Shown piece after piece: positions 10,813 through 21,028 of a DNA stretch of 64,000 bases. The notes below the pieces were generated by a model that did no database searches, was not told the origin of the DNA, and saw nothing but the letters and a program-made list of their open reading frames with translations. Positions within the stretch are counted from its first letter, which is position 1, and each line of letters starts with the position of its first letter. A program made the position numbers and the translations under genes. The stretch is from Heliopora coerulea (taxonomy: Eukaryota; Cnidaria; Anthozoa; Scleralcyonacea; Helioporidae), in NCBI GenBank assembly GCA_030142905.1, contig JASJOG010000565.1:1-64000 (forward strand), in the 5' to 3' direction.

Positions 10813-11409
10813 ATGGTAAGAGTATATAAAAATAGAAATTGTGGAGGCGTTGGAATTTATTTCAAAAACAATATTTCATATAACGTACGAGATAATATAA
10901 TTCCTGATGAGGCTGAAGCTATCTGTTTGGAAGTCAGAAAACCAAAAACTAAATCTTTTTTTATTTCAACATGGCATCGCCCACCTAATTTACATGCTAC
11001 ATTTTACGAATAATTTGAGAACTTTTTGCGTAAAGCCGATGACGAAAATCTTGAGATAATCATAACTGGTGATTTCAACTGTAATCTTTTAAAAGCAGAA
11101 GACAACTCTCACACCATTAAACTGAAGGATTTATTCGATATATATCGATTACAACAACATATTCAAAAACCGACAAGAATTACAACAATTACACAAAGCC
11201 TAACCGATTTAATATTAACGAAATTAGATGAAACTAAAACCATTGATTCTGGAGTTATACATGTCGGGATTAGTGATCATAGCCTTGTTTATATATGTTG
11301 TAAAGCAAGTATTCCGAAAGAAACCTCTAAATTAGTTGAAACGAGACAATTTAAAAATTTTAATGAGATTCACTTTCAAAATGATCTGAAACATTCATTT
11401 AATGATTAA
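10813..11409 (+). pseudogene. LINE endonuclease remnant
   Basis: Two open segments (to 11013, then 11026-11409) read GGVGIYFKNNISYNV, STWHRPPN, IIITGDFNCNLL and VGISDHSLVYICC. The GDFN and SDH catalytic blocks are preserved. One stop separates the two segments. The N-terminal third of the domain is missing. Confidence 0.8.
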
Positions 11410-11467
11410 TTTCATCACACTAATCCTAACACAGCTTTGATCTATTGGAAAGAGACTTTCTTAAACA

Positions 11468-11896
11468 TTGCCGATATCCATGCACCTGTTAGAGCTAAAA
11501 ATAGTCCAAAGTAAATACAAGCCGTGGCTCACTAACGACATGAAAAATTTGAGTCACCTTAAGGATTATTTAAAGAAAAAAGCAGTGAAATACAATTCTC
11601 CTATATATCACGAGGCATACAAGAACTGTCCAAACCAGGTCAATGAATTAATAAAGGAAGTTAAAGCAAAATATTTCAAGTCTAATTTGGGAAATTGTAA
11701 AAATAGTAAGGAAAGTTGGAAATTTTTAAATGAATTGATAAATCAACAATCAAAAGTAACAACAGTAAAAGAGATTGTAGTCAACGGTGAAGCAGTGACA
11801 GACGATAAGAACATTGCTGTTGAATTCAATAAATATTTTTCCTCAATTGGTCCTAAGCTTGCTGGAGATATCCTTTCAAATGATCACGATCATTGA
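11468..11896 (+). pseudogene. LINE endonuclease-RT linker
   Basis: The frame has YKPWLTNDMKNLSHLKDYLK and a Lys-rich helix region ending EFNKYFSSIGPKLA, the conserved linker and pre-RT block of L2/CR1-type LINEs. The next RT segment (about 11900-12350, KTSGIDKISIKLL and LRPVSVISAVAKIFEQIVY) is also present but broken by stops. Confidence 0.75.
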
Positions 11897-12352
11897 CAAT
11901 ATATGTCTCTTGAGTCACGTGGGACTAATGTATTTCAATTTTGAAATATCACAAATACGCAAATTAAGAAGGAAATAAAGAAAACTAAAGCGACTAAAAC
12001 ATCCGGAATTGACAAAATCTCCATTAAACTCTTGCAAGCGGCAGGTGACTCTATTATAGACTCACTTACGTATATATTTAATTTGTCACTAAATACAGGA
12101 ATATTTCTAGATGATCTGAAATACGCCAAAATTGCACCAATTCACAAATCAGGTGATAAATAAAATTGCGGAAATTTGAGGCCGGTATCAGTTATATCAG
12201 CCGTTGCAAAGATTTTTGAACAGATCGTTTACGGACAACTTTACCAATTCTTGTGTAATAATGAAATACTTTCAATTTACTAGTCAGGATTTCCTCCTCA
12301 ACATTCAACTGAAACGACCCTCCTCCACTCTATAATAAAATGGCTTTCCAAT

Positions 12353-12850
12353 ATGGACGAGGACTTAATTAATGGAATATTATTTTTGGACCTTAAAAAA
12401 GCGTTTGACACTGTCGACCATAAGATTCTGATTTCCAAATTAGAATATTATGGAGTGAGAGGAACGTCGTTGCGGTGGTTTCAATCATACTTATTTCAAA
12501 GAAAACAAAGTTGTAAAATAAATGTTACAATGTCAGAACCACAAAATATCACTTGTGGGATCCCGCAGGGATCAAATCTTGGCCCTTTATTATTCCTCAT
12601 ATATATTAACGATCAACGAAATTGCCTTGAAACAAGTCATGCTGCGTTGTTTGCGGACGATACCAATATCTCATGCCAAGGGGATTCGTCCGCAGACATT
12701 GAGCGACAACTTAATATTGATCTGGAAAACGTACATAAATGGCTACTAGCCAATAGGCTTACTCTAAATATGGAAAAGACGGAGTGCATGATAATGGGAT
12801 CAAGGCAAAAACTTAATCACATTTTAACTAATCGGCATATAATTATTTGA
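12353..12850 (+). pseudogene. LINE reverse transcriptase palm
   Basis: A 165-residue frame with ILFLDLKKAFDTVDHKIL (motif A), CGIPQGSNLGPLLFLIYIND (motif B) and HAALFADDTNISC (motif C, FADD). The catalytic residues are intact in this segment, but flanking stops break the full ORF. Confidence 0.85.
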
Positions 12851-12901
12851 GATCAAGCCATTACTCGAGTAAAAGAAAAAAAAAAGTCCTAGGAGTAATA
12901 A

Positions 12902-13363
12902 TTGATGAGCCAGCTGAAGTGGAAAGAGCATATAGATGCTCAATCTAAAAGAATTTCGAGTAATATAGCTCTTTTAAGGAGAGCAAAAGAATTTGTTACT
13001 CAGGAAACATTGATAAAAATGTATAATACTTTAGTTTTACCTCATTTCATTTATTGCTCCAATGTATGGCTTGACGGCACTACGATAAACATAAATAAGC
13101 TCTATAAACTTCAAAAGACGGCTGCACGTGTGATAACGGGAGCAAGCTATGATATCAGATCATCGGAAATTTTCGAAAATCTTAATTTGAAAGCACTTGA
13201 AACAAATTTTAAAAAGCGAGAACTTCTTTTGACATTTAAAGCTGTACGAGGTTGTGCACCAAAATATATAACAGATAATTTTACAATTCTCCTAAATAAC
13301 GTCTACGGGCTGAGAAGTAACGATAAAAACTTTATTTACCAAAGCCTAAAACAAATTTCTTAA
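12902..13363 (+). pseudogene. LINE RT thumb and C-terminal region
   Basis: A 153-residue frame with LKWKEHIDAQSKRISSNIAL and HFIYCSNVWLDGT, followed by the KLQKTAARVITGASY block. It is closely similar in layout to the C-terminus of the minus-strand LINE at 20.2-20.8 kb. The end is followed by about 320 bp of 3' UTR. Confidence 0.8.
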
Positions 13364-13690
13364 AGTCTAGTTTCATATACCGTGCCTCAAACTTGTGGAA
13401 TAGTCTACCTTGAAATATACTCGACAATTTCAATACACTGTCGTTAAATAGCTGTACAAACTTAATAGATAACTTTATATATAATCCATGTTAGGCAATA
13501 GGCTTCTTGTAATATTAATATTTTCTGTCGATTGTACATATTAATAAATTTGGTAATAGTTTTATATGTAAATGTTATTAGCTAATAATGTATTATATGT
13601 TGTTAAGTAATGCACCGCCCTTTGAAAAACAGGAAACTGAATAGGCTACTATGCTAAAATAAATTTAAGTCAAGTAAGTAAGTACTCCAA

Positions 13691-14191
13691 GGGATTGGTT
13701 GCATCAACCTGGGGTGGTACTCCTACTGAAGCCTGGTCATCTCCTGATACCAATAAGAAGTGCTATAATACGAGAGATGAACAAGTCTTGGCTAACCCAA
13801 GGTAAGTATTCACTAGTAAGTAAAATTATGACCCTAATACTATGGAATTGATGAAGCTGTTGTAAGGCCAGATAACATTGCATAGCTACGTCACCCACAA
13901 ATGTTAAACAAATGCTTGTTATTGCTCATTAATTATCCGATTGTGATCCTAATGTATCGGATGGTATCCTCCTGAAACCTATTGTCATCCTGGCGTATCC
14001 GATTGTCATCCTAGCGTATGTTATTGTAATCCTAGCGTATGTGATTGTAATCCTAGCGTATATGATTGTCACCCTTGCGTATCCGATTGTCATTCTGGCG
14101 TGAGTGCCACTTCGCAAGTGAAAATGTAAAAACAGCCTTAACCACAAATGGAAAAACCTTGTGTAATTTGACCTTTACTTGTTTTTTATAG
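13691..14191. other. Presumed intron or upstream sequence of the EXD3-like gene
   Basis: This interval lies between the LINE tail and the first recognised EXD3-like exon. A stretch at about 13686-13799 is open in two frames and followed by a consensus donor (ccaag|gtaagt), but its translation does not resemble the exonuclease domain. The minisatellite at 13933-14102 lies inside the interval. Confidence 0.3.
13933..14102. repeat. 21-bp minisatellite, about 8 degenerate copies
   Basis: Tandem units close to gtatccgattgtcatcctag, about 21 bp, differing by a few bases each. The array sits in presumed intronic sequence just upstream of the EXD3-like exon at 14192. Confidence 0.8.
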
Positions 14192-14298
14192 GCTATGGGG
14201 TGGAGTCAGACTTTAGAGCTCTGGTAACGTTACCTGTCATGAAGAAAGCCATTAAGAAGATGAAACGATTTGTTGATCTATGTACGCTGAGTCAGCTG
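14192..14298 (+). CDS. EXD3: EXD3/Mut-7-like exon: exonuclease domain, Exo II motif
   Basis: The exon lies between acceptor ttttttatag and donor ctg|gtaagt. The translation GYGVESDFRALVTLP carries the Exo II aspartate of DEDD 3'-5' exonucleases, followed by a basic helix and FVDLCTLSQL. It enters in phase 1 and leaves in phase 0, joining the next exon smoothly. The DxE (Exo I) exon should lie upstream. I could not find it in the transposon-filled sequence before 14192, so it may be outside the window or lost. Confidence 0.75.
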
Positions 14299-14945
14299 GT
14301 AAGTAAATTGAAACTATCCTCGGTAATTCCCGATAATTCCCGAAGTAATTCCCGATCAATTAACCCCAGGAATAAATTATACCCTGTCACGTATTTGTCA
14401 GAAAGTGATCCCCAGTCATTTATAGCTGGCGATGAATGGTAGGGTTGGTTAATCCACCGTCTTAACGTACATGAGCTTTGGTTATCTAAGTGCATGAAAA
14501 GAGATCAATCTTGTTTGTTCGCGTGTGCCTTGCAGAGAATGCTGTAAACTAAGTTAAGCCTGGTCCAAATTTGTCGTAAGAACGGGATTTTTTAGAGGGC
14601 TGATTGTAGGGGATTTTCGTGCCAAGTGTGAACATTGTTTTTTTCGGACCGTCCAAGATGACCGCCAATCTAATGTTAAGAGTCTTGAGAATTGGAACTA
14701 TTTCTCTTTTAACCGTTAACCACAGACGGTTGCTGAGTTTCTCAGGATCGTTAGAAACTAGAACAAAACTGTTAACGATTGTCAGCAATTCTTACGACAA
14801 GCGTGTGCCAGATTTTAACAATGAAATCTGTATCCTAAGCAAAAACAACTTTGCTTTAAGTTAGCCAAGACTAGCGATCTCATCTGGCAGACATTAGCGA
14901 CCTTCTCGCGGCCGTTTTTTCTTTCAATTTTAAATTGTTTTGCAG

Positions 14946-15135
14946 CTGTTTGAAGTTCCTGTTATCAAGAAAAAAATTGACAAAACAACGAAATCCCTCA
15001 TGAGCTATGGCCACCTTAGTGAAAAGGGATTAAGTCTGTTGGTTCAACAGTGCCTTGGTTTACTGTTGGACAAAACCTATCAGTTGTCAGATTGGGAACA
15101 GCGACCGTTGCTTGAGAAACAGATTGTCTATGCAG
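14946..15135 (+). CDS. EXD3: EXD3/Mut-7-like exon: exonuclease domain, central part
   Basis: The exon lies between attgttttgcag and gcag|gtaaga. Translation includes SEKGLSLLVQQCLGLLLDKT and QLSDWEQRPLLEKQIVYA, an excellent fit to the RNase D/WRN-type domain segment leading to Exo III (GL..L....LG...DK....SDW..RPL...Q..YA). The reading frame is open and phases match both neighbours. The last codon is split and completed by the next exon. Confidence 0.85.
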
Positions 15136-15792
15136 GTAAGACTATTTATAGTATAAGACTTTGCTGATTGGGGTGGCTAAAGTTAATACCAGGGGTGGAT
15201 CTAGAATATTTTTCACCTTAGGCAACTTTTTAAAAAGCACTAAATAGGGGGTGGATGACCCTAAGCATCCCCTTTATTCCCGCTTTGCTAAATTTCAGAG
15301 CAAATGAACATTTGCGGGATTGATTTCAGAGCAAATCTTGAAATGGTTCTTACAAATGACCAACTTGCACAGTAAAAAATGGGAAGTTTTAGTCTTCTAT
15401 TATTATTATTAAGTGCCATAATTCAATATTTAACAAATAGAACTGGAGAATTTAAATGATTATTTAAAAGTTTAATATGTTCAGGATGAAATTATAGCAA
15501 AAAGATTGACATAAATGAGGGCAAATAAAACACTCCAATGCAATGATTCAATGCTACAATCTTGCTACACGTATGCAAACTTAGGACTAAATAATACACA
15601 AAGTGTGTAATGATCCACGTGAAATATGCTATGACCCCACCAGTGACCACTGGGCGAGAACACAGTAACAGATCCAGTCCAGTGCAACTGTTACATTTGC
15701 TTTGTAGATAAACATAAAATTAAGTAATGGTATAAAACTCAGTTGGTTTGTTTCCTAACTGTATATCTCTTCAACTATCGTGTGTTTTCCAG

Positions 15793-15919
15793 CTCTCAAT
15801 GCCCGTTGTCTCATTGACGTCTTCGATGTGCTAAATAAGTGGATGGTCGAAGGGAAGATAGAAATGGATTTAAATGAATGCACTCCAAGGTTACCTTGGC
15901 TTTTCCCGAAGAAAAGAAG
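15793..15919 (+). CDS. EXD3: EXD3/Mut-7-like exon: Exo III motif with Asp replaced by Asn
   Basis: Acceptor ttttccag. Across the splice the protein reads IVYAALNARCLIDVFDVLNK. In DEDDy exonucleases Exo III is Y-x3-D; here the position is Y-A-A-L-N, so the fourth catalytic acid is Asn (AAT, one base from GAT). The exon end is uncertain. The donor gtatgg at 15920 leaves phase 2, which does not fit the next recognised exon, while gtgggc at 15937 would give phase 0. An unrecognised linker exon is also possible. The family normally degrades 3' RNA or DNA ends. Confidence 0.75.
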
Positions 15920-15957
15920 GTATGGTTGGTTGGTGGGCGGTCCGTGTGTCACCGAAT

Positions 15958-16435
15958 AAGCAAGGGGGGAAGAGTATTTGAATCGACGAATTAGAGAAGG
16001 GAAGAAACAGAGGAAAAAGATAAGGGGATTGAGTAAATGGGAAGTAAAGATGAGGAAAGAAAAGAAAGGGAATTGAAGGGAAGGCAAGGGCAGAAAAAGG
16101 GCAGAAAAAGGGCAGAAAAAGGGCAAATAGAAAGAGGGAAAGTAAATGGGGCAGGAGAGTCAGGAAAGAACAGAAAGGAAGCGAAAGGGGAACAATGTAA
16201 AAATGGAGGAACAAGGAAAGTATTGAAATGAATAGGAGAGGAAAGAAGAGGAAATTAAGAAAAAGATACGAGAAAAACAAAAGAAAGAGGAAGAAAATTT
16301 TAGTAATAGATAGTTATGGTAAAGGAAGAAAGATATGTGCAGAAACTGAGAAGATGAGAGGAGAAAAATGGAGAGAACTAACGAAGTGAAGCAAGACAGG
16401 ACAGGAGGGAATGAAGGAGACGTAAAGAACTTGTG
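15958..16435 (+). repeat. Long polypurine tract in an EXD3-like intron
   Basis: Nearly 480 bp in which the plus strand is overwhelmingly A and G, with short tandem pieces such as gggcagaaaaa repeated three times. No coding role is evident. Apparent open frames here are low-complexity shadows. Confidence 0.8.
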
Positions 16436-16739
16436 ATGTGCTGAACAGGCACTTACTTCAACATGCTTATTGCCACAGAGGTGCAGTGTCCATAATGTGG
16501 TCATCTGGAGTCACTATACTTTTCTGAACAGGCCTAATATCGGAGAATGATCATTTTTGCGTTTGTACAGTCTATTTTTGGTGTTTCCTGGTTGTTTCTT
16601 CATTAAGAAAGCGAAAGGTAAACTTGGCAAGCAACCCAAACCTGGTTCATCAAACTTTGATCTGGTTAGTTGGTTTACTTTATTGTGAAAGTGAGAAAAA
16701 CCAATATAGCTTGAATGTTGTTTGGTTTTTCCAACTTAG

Positions 16740-16901
16740 CAGCGACTCAATCAACCGCCTGTCCGAAGCTCACCAACCTCTCCGCCGAACTTTTGCGTGG
16801 TTGTCGATAGCATGCTTCAAGGCTTGGGCCGCAATCTCAGATGTTGTGGCGTGGATGTGGTAATGCTTGAGAATAAAGATGACCATGATAAGGCAGTACA
16901 G
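16740..16901 (+). CDS. EXD3: EXD3/Mut-7-like exon: start of Mut7-C domain
   Basis: The exon lies between tttttccaacttag and acag|gtgagt and has 54 codons. The translation FCVVVDSMLQGLGRNLR, then CCGVDVVML, matches the opening of the Mut7-C RNase domain (DsML..L.r.LR..GvD). Family knowledge: Mut7-C is a PIN-like nuclease module that follows the DEDDy domain in EXD3/MUT-7. The exon ends in phase 0, compatible with the next exon. Confidence 0.85.
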
Positions 16902-17544
16902 GTGAGTTCGGCAAACGAAAGGGGGTCGGAACGCAGAATTGCCCAATTTCATGTCACATAGAAAACTGGCACTAACGAAACGGAAACTAAAGTAAACTAA
17001 CGTTGACGAATAGATGGCGTTTGCCAACTGCTAGAAAATTCTGTAAGGACAATTGTAAAAACTTGGTGGAACGTATTTGGTTGCAAAAGACCAATGTCAT
17101 GTCTTAGTTAATGCCTTATTTCTCCCCTCCCCAAGCTGTCGCTGTCTTTTCATGCGTTTACTTGAATATCAAGTTCCAACGTGGATATTTTTGGGCTTGG
17201 GTTTTCTACTTTACTATCCACCAGTGCCAGTCCACATTTCCTCACCAGCTATCCACTCCTGCCAGTTTTCCGTGCGACATGAAAACTGTGAAAGAATATA
17301 ACAAAGAGGGTCGTCTTGATTCAACATAAAATTTCTTCGCTGTTTAACGGAATTTCTGACCTAAAAATCGTCAGGTACTGAATAGTTTTGCGCTTTAAAC
17401 TATATCTTTTTTTTTTAACCCAACCTATTTTGCACTGGGTGTGACAATTGCGAATCAGAGCTCTCTTTTGGTTATTCCCTGTTAAAAACTCCAGTTTTCT
17501 GGTATACATTCTTGTCCACTCAAACTTTTGAAGTATGTAAACTC

Positions 17545-17690
17545 AGGAAGTGTATTCTGAGCACCAGACGGGAATTGAACCATAAAATTCTTATAACTGG
17601 TGAGAACTTCAGCTATTGAGCTTCTTTCAAGGGTTCAGATGGCGACCGAAGGTTACAAATGTGTGCTGGACACATACGGTACCTGAGAAA
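17545..17690 (-). mobile_element. tRNA-derived SINE, degraded
   Basis: On the minus strand this stretch resembles the SINE at 49512-49772: B-box-like ggttcaattcccgtc, an A-box-like region, and the shared cagatggcgaccgaaggtta block seen on the plus strand. It is diverged and lies in an EXD3-like intron. Confidence 0.55.
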
Positions 17691-17938
17691 TGGCTTTACT
17701 GTGCCGATAATTATTTATAAACGCGAAGTTTTTATATCCTTTATGTGTCGTTCATTTACTGTCGCTGTGATTGCATGTCAGGGCATTTTGTATTACAGAG
17801 GGCTTGAAGAACTGAATGTAGCTCTGTAAGGGAAATAGTGATGTAAGATGTGCTATCACCAAACTAAGTTCTGACTGGAATATCACAGATTATCCCAAGT
17901 TCTCTTATTTTACATCTACCTCTGACTTGTTTATTTAG

Positions 17939-17992
17939 ATTGCTCAAAAAGAAGAACAAATCATTCTGACGACAGGAGTGCCATATTATACC
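17939..17992 (+). CDS. EXD3: EXD3/Mut-7-like exon: Mut7-C domain, short exon
   Basis: An 18-codon exon, IAQKEEQIILTTGVPYYT, between ttgtttatttag and tacc|gtgagc. It matches the A..E.RiiLT.G.PY segment of Mut7-C, and both edges are phase 0. Reading through the donor would add an open tail to 18067. The next exon, however, begins LRSQV, which is the family's direct continuation of PYYT, so splicing at 17993 is preferred. Confidence 0.8.
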
Positions 17993-18963
17993 GTGAGCGG
18001 CCAAACTGCTTTACGCAAGGTTATAAGTTTTCAAGATGCTATTTCCCAGAACCAGTGCCGTAGCTAAGCTACGCCTGTGAACTGAGATATTGTACACTGA
18101 TGAACAGCATTTGACAAATTTATTTCACAATTGTAGGTCCAGTATAAAAAACATACAGGCATCTAAGCACGTTTGCTTGTAAACCAGGTTAGGCTGCTGT
18201 ATAAGTATCCCTGACTTTTTCAATTCTTTGTAAACACGAAACACAGTTTAATCCTCTCTGTGTCGGACATATGGGGGAAGTGTATCAGGCGAACATCCGC
18301 TTCAATAAATGTTCGATACTACCAACAGAAACTATTTTGGTGTCCATGCTGCTGATCCTGATCAGCTGATGATTACTTGCGATAAAACAAGTTAGATATA
18401 ACCCACGGTTTGATTTGCACATAAATAAGAGTTCTTACAAATAAAACAAACTTAATTTTCAGTTTTATACGCAATTTAAAGACATATTTTGATTCACAGC
18501 AACTATGACTTAATTCCAACAGCTCCAGACTTAGACCAGTGTAGCTCCTGCAAATTCACTACAATGCCTAGTGTTTTGTTCGTAACTACAATTTCTGTAA
18601 CAGTGAAGCTTCGAGTTGCATATATATTTGCAGCTTTGCTTACAGTTAAGGAAATTATTGATTTTGTTTGCATTTGATCTTTATGCATGTCGAGAAAGAT
18701 AATACTCATTTAACTACAATCCTTTACGCGCAGTAAACAGCGTATCCTTCTGAAATAGAGGAAGATAGAATTCAAGGATTAAATTTTTTAAGAATCAAAG
18801 GATTAAATTTTGTAAGAAGAAAGGTGTTGCCTGCCTAATTCATAGGAACAACTTAAACATTTGTCATTTATCAGTAGAACTAATTTAAGTTCATAAAACT
18901 TGTAGTTAAATGTACATGAGGACATCTTTTTTGAGTGCTTTTCGTTTCGAACGTTTCTTTTAG

Positions 18964-19092
18964 TTGCGTTCACAAGTACCTATTGGACATTGCATGTGTG
19001 TTCCAGCTGGAAGTGCAAAAGAACAAGTGACAGCTGTTTTCAAACACTTCAATATCAGTGTCAGCACTAGTGACATATTTAGCAGATGTCAG
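18964..19092 (+). CDS. EXD3: EXD3/Mut-7-like exon: Mut7-C domain
   Basis: A 43-codon exon between gtttcttttag and tcag|gtaggg. The translation LRSQVPIGHCMCVP, then VTAVFKHFNI and TSDIFSRCQ, follows the Mut7-C pattern (lr.Qv..G.c......f.....V......FsRC). The terminal Cys belongs to the metal-binding set shared with the next exon. Confidence 0.85.
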
Positions 19093-19203
19093 GTAGGGTA
19101 AACAGAGGGAGAATGACATTTTTAATGTTTCACGTAAATTAAAAACAATATTTAATTCAGAATACAGTATGTTGTTTGTAATATATGTGAATTGCTGTTT
19201 TTG

Positions 19204-19505
19204 CAGGGGCAGCGGCACAGGGGGGCAAGGGGGCAGTCGCCCCCCAACTTTTTGGGTGGAAGGCCGCGCCCCTCAATTATGATAAAATTTATATATATAA
19301 TACTACTAATAATACTAGTCTAATACGTAAGATAAAAACAAGGGCCCAGCACAAAACGCGGAACAAAACCATGATAAAATGGTTATCTTAAATATGAGAT
19401 TTCCGCCTGGTTATTCAATTGCTACGAGTTTGATAGTACTAGTCTATGGCATCATACAACTCGGCTCGCCCCCTCTCCAACTTCAAATTGGCGCCGCCGC
19501 CCCTG
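19204..19505. mobile_element. MITE with caggggc terminal inverted repeats, intronic
   Basis: The left end caggggcagcggc pairs with the complement of the right end gccgccgcccctg. The internal sequence is AT-rich and non-coding. TTTTG flanks both sides (5-bp direct repeat), short for a hAT element although the termini look hAT-like. Confidence 0.65.
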
Positions 19506-19806
19506 TTTTGAATATTTAAAAAGCCAAGTTTTCCGTTTGAGCAAATGGCCAACGATTGTGAAGCCTGAGTTGACTATTGCTCCATGGTCAACGGGGACGA
19601 ATTGTTTAATTGCGTTAGTATAAATTCGCCGTTTTAAATAATTTTTAATTGACATATTGCAGCGAGGTTGGCACGGAACAGCAATCATCATTCTTTTAGA
19701 AATTCCCGTCCAACAACAGCTAGTTTCAAAGCTGAATGTAAAAATCTAGTTCTTGTTTGGAAACCAGAGGTAATGGTCTTTTTTTCTTTGCTATGTCATT
19801 GTCTAG

Positions 19807-20034
19807 GTTTGCAACGGAAATGATTATATTAAAGTAAGTTCCATACAGATGAGACAAGCATGCATGAATTACCTTGAAAATGAAAGGGAGAAATACGAAA
19901 AGGGACGAAAATCCCATTCCTTATCAAAGACGAAATACTCCTCTTCCCCGTTGAATGTGGACACGTTGGTTTTACGAAGTGGCGTCAGGTTGCAGATCGA
20001 AAAACTCCCTGAAGCTATTCTGGACAAAATTGAG
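19807..20034 (+). CDS. EXD3: EXD3/Mut-7-like exon: Mut7-C C-terminal part, interrupted by a LINE
   Basis: Acceptor cattgtctag, then 76 codons starting VCNGNDYIKVSS, which supplies the N-G-D/N-x-Y-x-x-V-S motif following the Cys pair in Mut7-C, and ending KLPEAILDKIE. The ancestral exon almost certainly ran on as VFYCGATWRKIFWEGGHF, now found at 20897-20950. A LINE with an 8-bp target duplication sits between. Read straight through, the protein gains VF and about 14 tyrosines from the LINE's (TTA)n tail and stops at 20082. Confidence 0.85.
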
Positions 20035-20037
20035 GTA

Positions 20038-20042
<5 letters not shown>

Positions 20043-20082
<40 letters not shown>

Positions 20083-20895
20083 AAACTTATTTACAAACAA
20101 TAACCCTTCAGCTTGATTGCTGCTTTTAAAGGGGTTGTTTAGAAAAAGAAGGATGAATATTTACAAAAATCAGTATCATTACAACAATATTAGCAGTCTC
20201 TTGATCAATATTGGTGTTTAGTAAGGACTGTTTTAAAAGAATATGCAGACAGTTGCTCATGAATATCTAAAATTTCGTCAGGTAATGTGTTCCAGGCATA
20301 AGCTCCTCGGTACGAAAATGATTTTTTCATAAAAGATCTGTTAGGTTTGTCAAGAAGTAGCTTACGCCTATTGCTACACGTTTGATGATAAATATTATCG
20401 CGGTATGTAATCATGTCGCAGATGTACTCTGGTGCAATGCTACGGACAGCCTCAAATGTGGTTAGAAGCTCTCTTCTTTTAAGAATATTTTCTATTGGGC
20501 TCCACCCTAAGGTCCGGAAAATTCTTTTTGATCTTATCTCATAATTTGAGCCAGTTATTATACGAGTAGCTCGTTTTTGCATTTTATTGAGCTTTTCTAA
20601 ATTTGTCTTGTTTCCGTCGTTCCAGACTGTTGAGCAATATGTAAAGTAGGGGAATACCAGAGAGTTATACATACAAATTAGGTGATTGTGAGGTACATAT
20701 GGCTTTGCCTTTCTAAGTAGGGCTATAGCACTCAAACGTTTTTTGCATTGTTCTTCAATATGTTCCATAGCTTCCAACCATTTGCTAACATGAAACAAGT
20801 CAGCGTTCAATTTGTTTTCGATTTCAGTTAAGGTCTTTCCTGTACATGATAGATTAGTATTAGTATTAGTATTAGTATTTTATAGATTAGTATTA
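20043..20895 (-). mobile_element. APE-type LINE, 5' truncated, inserted in the last EXD3-like coding exon
   Basis: A minus-strand LINE. Its (TAA)n tail lies at 20043-20082 in plus coordinates, followed by about 120 bp of 3' UTR and the C-terminal ORF fragment. The 8-bp duplication gtatttta occurs at 20035-20042 and 20896-20903. The truncated 5' junction contains an (ATTAGT)n-like tract and an extra gtatttta copy at 20875-20882, suggesting a messy end-joining event. Confidence 0.85.
20205..20810 (-). pseudogene. LINE RT thumb and C-terminal region
   Basis: A 201-residue open frame with CKKRLSAIALLRKAKPYVPH, YFTYCSTVWNDGNK and KMQKRATRIITGSNYEI, parallel to the LINE C-terminus at 12902-13363. 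It is uninterrupted, so the insertion is younger than the other LINEs here, but RT and endonuclease are missing by 5' truncation. Confidence 0.8.
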
Positions 20896-21028
20896 GTATT
20901 TTACTGCGGTGCAACATGGAGGAAAATTTTCTGGGAAGGTGGCCACTTCTCACAGGTTTGTACACAATTTTCTGAAATCCCGAATAATACTGAATCTTCC
21001 TACGCGGCAAACAGGGAGAAGATTTCCT
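20896..21028 (+). pseudogene. EXD3: Stranded 3' end of the EXD3-like last exon
   Basis: This fragment encodes VFYCGATWRKIFWEGGHF and a short tail ending at the TGA at 21026-21028. Mut7-C proteins end with a small zinc-ribbon-like motif (C-x2-C-G-k-i-f-W-e-G-s-H). Here the second Cys position appears to be Trp (CGATW). AG dinucleotides in the tract before it lie in the wrong phase to rejoin frame after GAG at 20034, so simple splicing would not restore this tail. Confidence 0.7.

Larger units (their letters stand above)
10811..13690 (+). mobile_element. APE-type LINE, 5' truncated in the endonuclease
   Basis: A plus-strand LINE starting inside the endonuclease domain, so 5' truncated on insertion into the hairpin-repeat array. 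RT and C-terminal regions follow in order, with about six stops or frame breaks. The 3' end carries an AT-rich UTR and an (AAGT)n-like tail near 13668-13682. It belongs to the same broad group as the LINEs at 3.2-5.8 kb and 20.0-20.9 kb. Confidence 0.85.

Noticed and set aside
13686..13799. Possible EXD3-like exon before a gtaagt donor
   Set aside because: Open in two frames and one is phase-compatible, but the translation shows no resemblance to the Exo I region, so it is not called.
16037..16504. Open frames on both strands in the polypurine region
   Set aside because: Low-complexity composition (Lys/Glu/Arg on plus, Phe/Ser/Leu on minus) follows from purine bias. No conserved domain is visible.
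19849..20082. Poly-Tyr C-terminus as a natural feature of the EXD3-like protein
   Set aside because: The tyrosines derive from the (TTA)n tail of a LINE with a target duplication, and the expected C-terminus is found beyond the LINE.
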